A stretch of DNA of 55,708 bases from an uncultured Bacillota bacterium. Lineage in GTDB: Bacteria > Bacillota > Dehalobacteriia > UBA7702. This document shows positions 17,901 to 23,772 of the stretch, one piece after another; position 1 is the stretch's first letter, and each line of letters starts with the position of its first letter. Under the pieces are notes generated by a model. That model had not been told where the DNA came from, made no database searches, and was given only the letters and a program-made list of their open reading frames with translations. The DNA is taken from the NCBI GenBank assembly GCA_934702375.1, contig CAKUYE010000015.1:1-55708 (forward strand), in the 5' to 3' direction. A program made the position numbers and the translations under genes.

Positions 17901-20321
17901 ACCATGCCTGCTGCTCCCACCAAAGAAGGTTATACCTTCGATGGCTGGTATCGGGAAGCCGAATGTAAAACAGCCTGGACCTTTGATCTGGATACCGTAG
18001 ATGAAAATATGACTCTCTACGCCAGATGGATCAAAAAAGAGGTTCCGGTAACAGCCGATTCCGCATTGAAGGATGTATTGTCCTATGTACAGTCCACGGT
18101 AACCGAAGCGAAGGTCGGCTCCATTAAGGGCGAATGGGCCGTAATTGACCTGGCTCGGGGCGGCGTGAAGGATCAGGCCTGGTACGATAAGTATCTTCCC
18201 AATCTGAAAGCCCACGTTGCCGCGAAGGATGGCAAACTCTCTGCTTCGAAATATCAGTATACCGAATATGCTCGTATCTCCCTTGCCATTACGGCAATGG
18301 GTATGGACGCCACCGCCTTTGAAGCCTCCAACGGCAAGACCTATGATCTGGTTGCTCCGTTGCTGGATAAAGGCTCCGATGGCAAATACTATCCGATGTA
18401 TCAGGGCCACAACAGCGTAGCCTTTGCCCTGATTACTCTGGACAGCGCAAACTATTACCCCGAAGCCAAAACAGCCCGTGCAGACTACATTGACAGCTTA
18501 AAAGCCGATCAGCTGGAAGATGGCTTATGGTCCATTACCGGAGATGTTGGTAATGTCGATACCACTGCAATGGTACTTCAGGGCTTGGCCCCGTACTACA
18601 ATAGTGAAGCCAAGTTCAACGCTCTGGGCGCCAAAACCACCTATGCAGAATTGCAGAAGATGGTGGATGATGCATTGGCCGGCTTGAAAGCCAAAGCCGA
18701 TGCCAACGGCGATTACGGCAGCTCCGAAGCTGCGGATCAGATTGCAGTAGCCCTCTGCGCACTGGGCAAAGATCCCCAGGCCAATGGCTGGAAAGTGATT
18801 GATACGATCCTTGGCTATCGTGATGCCGCTACCGGCGGTTTCAAACACACCTTAAACGGTGAAGTAAACCAGATGGCAACGGAACAGGCTGCCTATACTC
18901 TGGTTGCCTACGATCGCTTTGTGAAGAAGACAAAGAGTCTCTACGATATGACCGATGTCTTCACCTACAAATCGGCGGTATCCGATGCGATTCTCGCCAT
19001 CGATGCCCTGCCGGCTGCAGATAAAGTGGCTCTGACGGACAAAGACGCCGTAGCCGCTGCCCGGAAGGCCTATGATGCCTTAACCAAGGAACAGCAGGCA
19101 AAGGTTTCGGAAGAACTGCTGAAGAAACTCACCGATGCCGAAGCTGCCATTCAGAATCTGGAACAGGCCGCTGCCGATAAAGCCGCCGCCGATGCCGTAG
19201 CTGCAACGTTGAATAAACTTCCTGCTGCGGATAAAGTAGCTCTGAAGGATAAGAAAGCGGTAGAAGCTGCTCGTGCTGCTTATGATGGTCTCACCGAAAG
19301 CCAGCAGGCTTTGGTCGATGAAGCCGCAGTGAAGAAGCTCACCGATGCCGAAGCTGCCATTCAGAATCTGGAACAGGCCGCCGCAGATAAAGCTGCCGCC
19401 GATGCCGTAACGGAAGCCTTGAATAAACTTCCTGCCGCGGATAAAGTGGCATTGACGGATAAAAAAGCGGTAGAAGCTGCCCGCACCGCCTACGATGCTT
19501 TGACCGAAGGTCAGCAAGGCTTGGTAGATACTGCCGCAGTGAAGAAGCTTACCGATGCGGAAGTTGCCCTTAAGAATTTGGAACAGGTTGCTGCCGATAA
19601 AGCTGCAGCCGATGCTGTAACGGATGCCCTTAACAAGCTTCCTGCTGCGGATAAAGTAGCTCTGAAGGATAAGAAAGCGGTAGAAGCTGCTCGTGCTGCC
19701 TACGATGGTCTTACCGATGCACAGAAAGCATTGGTCGATGCCGCGGCACTGGAAAAACTCACCGCAGCGGAAGCGGCATTGGCCGATTTGGCAAAGGTTA
19801 ATCCCTTTACCGATGTTGCCGCTGATGCATATTACTACGATGCTGTGCTGTGGGCATACTACAGCAATATTACCGCCGGGATTACGGAAAGTACCTTTGG
19901 CCCCGATGCAAATTGCACCAGAGCCCAGGTAGTGACCTTCCTGTGGCGTGCAGCCGGGGAACCGAAGGCGGAAATCAGCGAATGCGATTTCACCGATGTG
20001 GATAAAGACGGCTATTACTACAATGCCATGCTCTGGGCCTTGGAAGAAGGCATTACCACCGGTATGAGCGAAACGGAATTTGCACCGAACGCCACGGTAA
20101 CCCGTGGTCAGGTCGTGACCTTCCTCTATCGTGCCGCCGGTGAACCTGTAGTGAACGGAGAAATGAGCTTTACCGATGTGGAAGCCGCCGATTACTACTA
20201 CAATGCCGTGCTGTGGGCCGTAGAAAAAGGCGTAACCACCGGTGTGACGACAACGGAGTTTGCGCCGAAGGATGAATGTACCCGCGGACAGATCGTAACC
20301 TTCCTCTTCCGGGCACGCTAG
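11979..20321 (+). CDS. Giant SLH-anchored surface protein with transcobalamin-like domains (putative corrinoid capture)
   Basis: The 2780-aa secreted protein starts at ATG 11979 (GGAAGGA upstream, then MRK plus a hydrophobic signal peptide ending I-F-A-A). An in-frame ATG at 11931 would add 16 residues. Domains in order: GLUG-repeat beta-helix module (about 35-320); Ig-like linker domains (350-655); a second GLUG module (660-1020); two chitobiase-C-like domains with Y-Y-T-T-D-G-S (1030-1204); a third GLUG module (1210-1545); a DUF4430/transcobalamin-C-like beta domain (1698-1825, with G-W-M-G-T-L-N-N-W-F and a final H-D-G-D-E-I-R-V); a cadherin-like beta sandwich (1840-1940); an InlB-type repeat (1950-2020); an alpha/alpha-toroid prenyltransferase/transcobalamin-like domain (2027-2317, with D-T-T-A-M-V-L-Q-G-L and A-T-E-Q-A-A-Y-T-L-V-A); four 70-aa helical repeats (2330-2604); and three SLH domains (2607-2780). 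A cobalamin riboswitch precedes it. Binding of corrinoids is inferred from riboswitch plus fold, not shown. Confidence 0.92.
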   Translation: MRKNLLFLLCMLLTVFTFSTGIFAADAWDGTVDTSWYKADQTSFEISNGKELAGLAAIVNGNASGISRNTFEGKTITLTADIDLGGKTWNRIGTGTSYSFKGTFDGNGKTISNFVYPKMQEYNALFGYNYGIVKNLTVKGDNLITEGWNSQAAFVGMNYGAVVNCVNYANLDVTSGGFQSYIAGIVVSNMQGAYVVNCANYGDITSKQPNVAGIAYFNNGGFIINCYNMGTITGSNGVAGICYSAQGSGAIKNCYNAGKIVANSSGAGICSTFSAGTLVNNYSLSTDEINKDLPGIGNKTATEAEVKTVDEATLKAAASSLGDAYVADKEGDAALNGGYPLLTYQKTGEYTEEADGLEIESVEAVNGTITATLNKELTYTKLAKDDFTVTVAGKEAVVNSVTVNGNRATIAFTPIAPETVEKTYNVSLKYKDGEAKTADLTVAAFVMEDFAVENGAITAFVDESLTSDMFSLEDFHVTISANGGEPTPLELAYCDMWDGEFYGEFDMIANKTVATKYTVTLQYKDGQIYSGSFDVSALWLDAIDAFDNPTLAFGRLFNGSQAYTNTPGVLTVSFNDTPVVTPTVDDFKATYVAEIDGEFETNDLKINQVQMSGNVAKLSFQRIPLTDTATDIIVRVSYKGGERKSFATVLPANPNWSAYVEKPAVGDGTPESPYQIGTAEELAWFAALTNGKLTDGTPKNLKACAELTADITLNDTAGWENWNKDTEGLRIWEPIGHSDYINASNGYNGTFDGKGYTISGMYCTWESLYGGYNIGFVSNLCGTVKNLKIDRSYLYLYNPGTGTVGGITANGFNYTIQNCGTNIVSELYLTSSQSAAYMGGIAGDGTATISGCYSTSTMRGLANNVLVSGIGSCGTMIDCYFLGNASTTDLGAVYGVARCGFKLGDFVRDEDGKIVYENGRQVRYYDAVGVVSNCYNAGTLTGGNVYPLTAATNPIYTYPWQVFRFSGNGGTFSNNYYLGEAGASDDFAAAKTAEEMKSSGMASLLGSAYGILDGINDGYPALKWQGEKPGNLTTVAAPTFTLSGGGFGNEITVAISTATEGATIFYTTDGSVPGIRNGEEYTEPIPLTDTVKAIAYKNGMYLSAINTISPSTVITPVITPNSPYGQTINGKTKVAITCPTKGATIYYTTDGSDPVTYGEDYNFLNLRAKKYTGKLTVEDPTTVKAVAIAEGMLISTTASEQYDLSWTAMISEPRQDKEGTYLISNGRELAWFAGFVNGTLEGVKQDPAANAKMTKDIDLGDFVWSPMGDGEAFAGTFDGDGHTIQNMYFGHDNYEFSTGFSGGKTDPKGFVEKNNGTIKNLTFTGKDIDLALGSVGVVAVTNSGTVSNCHNEVAVCTWGRPIAGIVGTNAGTVEFCSNTATIAATKLAYLSDNGAMQTNGHSRYVSGIVGINNAGGVVRDCYNTGNITMAPNPAESGQIVADAKDGSTVERCYALGAIDNSGFRARFASDWSGWSGINPYNGGPVGAGAGLLAGGVHSAEDGSTAKVTDSYFMQDLTVKGDALNSFKLDNDNFKTQYWTKLRTQGFAGRTIKGVGSSLLTEDVDYYVFYDVTNDKYLALELSGEGSGDNVVIDATDETVPHFTAQAGNYLTTYTGEYYLYKIPAATKAVKFINTTELTDFSNEPDLTDFRATALDTENVKTMLAQVKETWPEKYDAIAAAVAYGNPPVKEEEKPVEGKVRVIIENTTFTEASQSADGETAPPWSGVLVDREVELKDTTTMMSAIVEAAAKGDANGNAVSISGADKGYISGINGLAEFMGKGAQCGWMGTLNNWFTNAGFQNFTAKNGFLHDGDEIRVMYTNADNGGTDLGGSIEGDTNTKLKELSFSNGTLTPAFDGSTTEYTLTLDAGAKDTQISYVAANKVFQARTYINKFAPKTWGYKSGDTLTVKAGDKIYVGVGNVNWDSMQQGATETRYTITVAGSSEPPVSEEFTVTFDSQGGSAVAAQKVKKDGKVTMPAAPTKEGYTFDGWYREAECKTAWTFDLDTVDENMTLYARWIKKEVPVTADSALKDVLSYVQSTVTEAKVGSIKGEWAVIDLARGGVKDQAWYDKYLPNLKAHVAAKDGKLSASKYQYTEYARISLAITAMGMDATAFEASNGKTYDLVAPLLDKGSDGKYYPMYQGHNSVAFALITLDSANYYPEAKTARADYIDSLKADQLEDGLWSITGDVGNVDTTAMVLQGLAPYYNSEAKFNALGAKTTYAELQKMVDDALAGLKAKADANGDYGSSEAADQIAVALCALGKDPQANGWKVIDTILGYRDAATGGFKHTLNGEVNQMATEQAAYTLVAYDRFVKKTKSLYDMTDVFTYKSAVSDAILAIDALPAADKVALTDKDAVAAARKAYDALTKEQQAKVSEELLKKLTDAEAAIQNLEQAAADKAAADAVAATLNKLPAADKVALKDKKAVEAARAAYDGLTESQQALVDEAAVKKLTDAEAAIQNLEQAAADKAAADAVTEALNKLPAADKVALTDKKAVEAARTAYDALTEGQQGLVDTAAVKKLTDAEVALKNLEQVAADKAAADAVTDALNKLPAADKVALKDKKAVEAARAAYDGLTDAQKALVDAAALEKLTAAEAALADLAKVNPFTDVAADAYYYDAVLWAYYSNITAGITESTFGPDANCTRAQVVTFLWRAAGEPKAEISECDFTDVDKDGYYYNAMLWALEEGITTGMSETEFAPNATVTRGQVVTFLYRAAGEPVVNGEMSFTDVEAADYYYNAVLWAVEKGVTTGVTTTEFAPKDECTRGQIVTFLFRAR
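18997..19793 (+). repeat. Four tandem 210-bp coding repeats (70-aa FIVAR-like helical repeats)
   Basis: Within the giant gene, units beginning at L-P-A-A-D-K-V-A-L recur with a period of exactly 210 bp (markers CTTCCTGC at 19218, 19428 and 19638, plus a first more diverged copy). Units two and four are nearly identical at DNA level over their first half, while unit three differs at third positions. They probably form a rod that lifts the binding domains away from the S-layer. Confidence 0.85.
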
Positions 20322-20504
20322 TCGGCTGATGCCGGGCAAAATCCCCGAACCGCGGCTGACCGGATACGCCCTTATATACCGGTCAACCGCGCCCCGGGGC
20401 TTAAGCCATTGATCGCATCCTCTTCGGGTGCGTCTTCGCTGTGACCGACCGGGCAAATCACCGGTCGCCGACGGTGGCCGCGCCTTTCAACCTATGAAAT
20501 AGGA
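20322..20504. other. GC-rich intergenic stretch with inverted repeats
   Basis: No gene is seen between the surface protein and the terminator. CGCGG-CTGACCGG (about 20351-20363) can pair with CCGGTCAACCGCG (about 20378-20390), and CGCATCC-TCTTC-GGGTGCG (20414-20432) is a perfect hairpin. No T run follows these stems. They may protect the 3' end of the mRNA. Confidence 0.4.
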
Positions 20505-20550
20505 AAAGACCTCGATGCAAGGCACTTTTTGTGTCCGCATCGGGGTCTTT
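20505..20550. terminator. Bidirectional terminator between convergent genes
   Basis: AAAGACCTCGATGC (20505-20518) pairs with GCATCGGGGTCTTT (20537-20550) with one G-U. The loop holds a second small stem (GGCAC/GTGTC). The ends are A-rich on one side and T-rich on the other, serving the surface-protein gene (+) and the pseudouridine synthase (-). Confidence 0.75.
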
Positions 20551-20562
20551 GATTTATGTTTT

Positions 20563-21420
20563 TCAGGCTTTGCCTGCCTGTTTCTCCAAAAGCTCCTTCA
20601 TATCCTCGGGGAGCGGAGATTCCACTTTTATTTCTTTTCCGTTTAAAGTGCATCTCAGCCTTGCGCAATGGAGTGCCTGACGGCCAATGGAATCTGTTTT
20701 GCCGCCGTAGAGCGCATCACCGGCCAAAGGGTGGCCGAGGTATGCCATGTGAACTCGGATCTGATGAGTGCGGCCGGTTTCCAGCCGCAAGGAGAGCAGG
20801 GCATGATCTTTGTATTGGGTCAGCACCTTAAAGTGGGTAATAGAATCCTGCCCGGCAGGGTCAACCTTGCGCATAATGGTGGAGCCGGGAACACGCAGCA
20901 GCGGAGCACAAACGGTTCCTTCTTTCTCTGCATAGACCCCTTCTGCGATGGCAATGTATTCTTTTTCGATTCCATGGGCAAGCTGTACCGAAGTCAGCTT
21001 GTTTTTTGCGATAAGGCATAAGCCGGTGGTATGGCGATCCAAGCGCCCCAGAGGGCGAAAGGGTGTGTCCGGGTAGCGATAGGCAAAGAAATTTCCCAGG
21101 GCATCGTCAAATTCTCTGGTGGCAGGGTGAACGAGGATGTCGTCGGGTTTATCGAGAACGACGATGTCCGGATCTTCATATAATATGGGGATGTTGAGAG
21201 CGCCGTTTGGCGTCAAAACCGGCTTTTTATCGGGGAAGTCGATGGTGATGACGTCCCCTTCGTAAACGGGGTCGATATTTCGATGAAAGGCGCCGTTGAC
21301 AAAAATGCCGCCTTCCTGCTTCAAGCGGATCAACATGGTTTTGGAATAACCGATTTCACTTAAATAATCGCAAAGGCGCATGTTCTCTTCGTTTTTGGTG
21401 ATGGTGTAAGTTTTTATCAT
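20563..21420 (-). CDS. RluA-family RNA pseudouridine synthase
   Basis: Isomerises uridine to pseudouridine in rRNA or tRNA. The 285-aa protein has an S4-like N-terminal region (about residues 12-65) and the RluA catalytic motif R-L-D-R-H-T-T-G with the nucleophilic Asp at 128. V-L-D-K-P is at 88-92 and R-T-H-Q-I-R-V-H in the C-terminal half. These are the family signatures. The target position (RluC, RluD or YjbO/YlyB type) cannot be assigned. It stands alone, convergent with the surface-protein gene and divergent from ctsR. Its ribosome site is weak. Confidence 0.92.
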   Translation of the reverse strand: MIKTYTITKNEENMRLCDYLSEIGYSKTMLIRLKQEGGIFVNGAFHRNIDPVYEGDVITIDFPDKKPVLTPNGALNIPILYEDPDIVVLDKPDDILVHPATREFDDALGNFFAYRYPDTPFRPLGRLDRHTTGLCLIAKNKLTSVQLAHGIEKEYIAIAEGVYAEKEGTVCAPLLRVPGSTIMRKVDPAGQDSITHFKVLTQYKDHALLSLRLETGRTHQIRVHMAYLGHPLAGDALYGGKTDSIGRQALHCARLRCTLNGKEIKVESPLPEDMKELLEKQAGKA

Positions 21421-21518
21421 GGTTTCATTCTAATATGATTTCATAAGATTGTCAAATCAAAATCTTTTTTCTTCCGTGAGCATGAAAAAAAGCCGTTTTT
21501 TTGATGCTTTTGGCGAAA

Positions 21519-21675
21519 GGTCAAAAAAGTTTAAAAAAAATTTCGTGGCTTTTCCCTGTGTAAGCCGTATTTGGTCAAAAAAGATCAAAAATAATCAAAA
21601 AAGGTCAGAAAAAACTATTGCATTTTCTAGAATTGCGTGGTACAATAGAACCATAAAAGGTCAGAAAACATCAGA
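21519..21675 (+). promoter_or_regulatory. CtsR operators (three clusters of heptads) around the ctsR promoter
   Basis: CtsR binds tandem (A/G)GTCAAA heptads spaced by 3 bp. Here GGTCAAA-AAA-GTTTAAA lies at 21519-21535. Four heptads in exact 10-bp phase start at 21573, 21583, 21593 and 21603 (GGTCAAA, GATCAAA, AATCAAA, GGTCAGA). Another pair, GGTCAGA and CATCAGA, starts at 21659 and 21669. They flank the promoter on both sides, so repression should be tight. Confidence 0.88.
21618..21646 (+). promoter_or_regulatory. Promoter of the ctsR operon
   Basis: TTGCAT (21618-21623) and TACAAT (21641-21646) are separated by 17 bp and sandwiched between CtsR heptad clusters. Confidence 0.85.
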
Positions 21676-21696
21676 TAATTATAAGGGGGCGATCCC

Positions 21697-22164
21697 GTGA
21701 GTACATTAGCGAGTCGGATCGAGCGATATATTAAAGATATGATGGCAGCTACGGAGCGAAATTATCTGGAGCTGAAAAGAAAAGATCTTGCCGAGGTTTT
21801 TTCCTGTGTGCCATCGCAAATCAATTATGTTTTGGAAACCCGTTTCCGAGATGAACAGGGCTACCACGTTGTGAGTCAGCGCGGAGCCGGCGGTTGCTTC
21901 CGTATTATACGGTTGGAGGTTACCGATGATAAGGAAATGAAGGATCTGATCTCTACGGTATCCGGAAGCGAAATGTCCTATAAAACTGCAGAAGGTTTTC
22001 TGGGGCGTCTCCTGGAGGAAGCGGTGATTGACCGCAGTGAATATATGCTGATTATGTCCATGATCGGTAAAGATACTTTGGCTGCTGCCGGAGATCAGGA
22101 AGATAAGATCCGGGCAGTAATGATGAAAAATGTTTTGATCACATTGCTGCGTATGGATTATTGA
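21697..22164 (+). CDS. ctsR: Heat-shock repressor CtsR
   Basis: Repressor of clp genes, inactivated by heat and removed by McsB/ClpCP. GTG start at 21697 after AAGGGGG. It is 155 aa, with an N-terminal winged HTH (about residues 1-70: I-E-R-Y-I-K-D-M, then the S-Q-I-N-Y-V-L-E-T-R-F recognition helix and G-Y-x-V-x-S-Q-R-G-x-G-G wing) and a C-terminal dimerisation helix bundle. It is the first gene of ctsR-mcsA-mcsB-clpC and is autoregulated by the heptads upstream. Confidence 0.96.
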   Translation: MSTLASRIERYIKDMMAATERNYLELKRKDLAEVFSCVPSQINYVLETRFRDEQGYHVVSQRGAGGCFRIIRLEVTDDKEMKDLISTVSGSEMSYKTAEGFLGRLLEEAVIDRSEYMLIMSMIGKDTLAAAGDQEDKIRAVMMKNVLITLLRMDY

Positions 22165-22178
22165 TAGGAGGGGATCAT

Positions 22179-22709
22179 ATGTTATGTGAAAAATGCGGCA
22201 ATAAAGAAGCTGTAATGAAGATCAATGAGATCGTAAATAATGAAAAGAAAACGAGCTATATTTGCGAAGATTGTGCTATGGAAATGCTTAATTCCCATTT
22301 GTCCTTCGGCAATTTTGATCCGTTTTCCGCTTTCAATGGATTCTTCCGTGATTTTTCCCGGTCTGCCCAGCCTGCATTGACTTGCCCCAGCTGCGGTTTA
22401 ACCTTCCGTCGTTTTCTGGATTCCGGAAAATTCGGTTGTGCCCATTGCTACGATGCCTTTGGCTCGGCATTGGAGCCGGTATTGAGAAAGATTCATTTGA
22501 ATACGGAATATAAAGGAAAACGTCCCGGTGATTCTCCGGTGCGGCTTCGCTCTGACCGCCCTGCGGTTGCAGATACGGCAAAAGAGGAATCACCCCGAGA
22601 AAAATTGCTGCGGGAAATGAAAGCCGCTGCCGATATCGAGGATTACGAAACCGCAGCGATGTGCAAGAAGAAACTGGATGCTATGGATGGAGGTGAATCC
22701 GATGAGTGA
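22179..22709 (+). CDS. mcsA: McsA, zinc-binding activator of the McsB arginine kinase
   Basis: Activates McsB. ATG at 22179 follows AGGAGGGG; the in-frame TTG at 22161 precedes that ribosome site and is rejected. The 176-aa protein has two zinc-binding CxxC pairs near the N-terminus (C-E-K-C and C-E-D-C), a second zinc motif in the middle (C-P-S-C and C-A-H-C), and a C-terminal UVR/UvrB-C motif (E-D-Y-E-T-A-A-M-C-K-K-K-L). It overlaps mcsB by 8 bp. Confidence 0.95.
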   Translation: MLCEKCGNKEAVMKINEIVNNEKKTSYICEDCAMEMLNSHLSFGNFDPFSAFNGFFRDFSRSAQPALTCPSCGLTFRRFLDSGKFGCAHCYDAFGSALEPVLRKIHLNTEYKGKRPGDSPVRLRSDRPAVADTAKEESPREKLLREMKAAADIEDYETAAMCKKKLDAMDGGESDE

Positions 22710-23772
22710 ATATCGTGCCTTTAATACCCTGAACAGCTATTGGATGGAAGGTACCGGCAGGGATAGCGATATTGTTATCAGCAGCCGTGTGCGGCTGGCT
22801 AGAAACTCTCCGGATTATCCTTTTCCGGAACGACTCTCTTTGCAGCAGGAAAGGGATTTCCTGAACAAGGTTGCGGCCATCCCTAAAACAAAAGCCGGCA
22901 ATGGGTTGGAAGATTTGGAAATGATTGACCTTTCCCTTGTCCCCCGGGAAGAAAAAATGGTGCTGGTGGAAAAACACCAGATCAGTCCTGCATTGGCTCT
23001 TTCCGATGGCGCAAACGGCGTGTTGATCAACGCTGCGGAAACCTTGTCGGTGATGATCAATGAAGAGGATCATATCCGCATCCAAAGCATTTATCCCGGT
23101 TTTTCTCCGGCTCAATGCTGGGAAAAGGCCTCGGCAGCCGATGATATGATTGCAAAATATATTCCGTCGGCGTTTTCTCCTCGCTGGGGATACCTGACCA
23201 GCTGCCCTACAAATACAGGTACGGGAATGCGTGCTTCGGTGATGCTTCACTTGCCTGCTTTGGTGGAAACGAACCAGGCGCAAAACGTTTTTGACGGCTT
23301 GGGAAAATATGGTTTCACCTGCCGCGGATTGTACGGTGAAGGTACTGAAGGAAAAGGAAATCTGTTTCAGATCTCTAATCAGATTACCTTGGGGCTTTCG
23401 GAAAAGGATATCATCCATCGATTGGAAGAAATCACCTCGGAGATCGTTTCCATTGAGCGGGAAATGCGCCAAAAAATGCTGCAAAAAAATCGCTTGCATT
23501 TGGAGGATGATGTTTTTCGCGCCCAGGCCATTTTGGACAATGCTCGTCTTGTAGAAATCGGCGAGGCCTTTTCCCTTCTTTCTACCCTGCGCTTAGGCAG
23601 TGATATGGGGTTGGTCAAGGGCTATCGTAAAAAAGATTTTAACCGTCTGCTGTTATTGATTCAGCCGGTGATCCTGAATAAAATCGAACGTAAAAACTTA
23701 TCAAAAACAGAAATGATGAAATGTCGTGCGGAGCTTATCCGCAAGGAACTTAAAGGAGGCGACACTTTATGA
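22702..23772 (+). CDS. mcsB: Protein arginine kinase McsB
   Basis: Phosphorylates arginines on proteins such as CtsR, marking them for ClpC-ClpP. ATG at 22702 follows GGAGGTG. It is 356 aa. Phosphagen-kinase signatures are present: S-S-R-V-R-L-A-R-N at the N-terminus, C-P-T-N-T-G-T-G-M-R-A-S with the catalytic-loop Cys, and conserved nucleotide-binding arginines. A C-terminal region for substrate phospho-Arg binding follows. It overlaps clpC by 4 bp. Confidence 0.96.
   Translation: MSEYRAFNTLNSYWMEGTGRDSDIVISSRVRLARNSPDYPFPERLSLQQERDFLNKVAAIPKTKAGNGLEDLEMIDLSLVPREEKMVLVEKHQISPALALSDGANGVLINAAETLSVMINEEDHIRIQSIYPGFSPAQCWEKASAADDMIAKYIPSAFSPRWGYLTSCPTNTGTGMRASVMLHLPALVETNQAQNVFDGLGKYGFTCRGLYGEGTEGKGNLFQISNQITLGLSEKDIIHRLEEITSEIVSIEREMRQKMLQKNRLHLEDDVFRAQAILDNARLVEIGEAFSLLSTLRLGSDMGLVKGYRKKDFNRLLLLIQPVILNKIERKNLSKTEMMKCRAELIRKELKGGDTL

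Noticed and set aside
18997..19793. Direct repeats considered as CRISPR or satellite DNA.
   Set aside because: The 210-bp units keep the reading frame and encode helical repeats.
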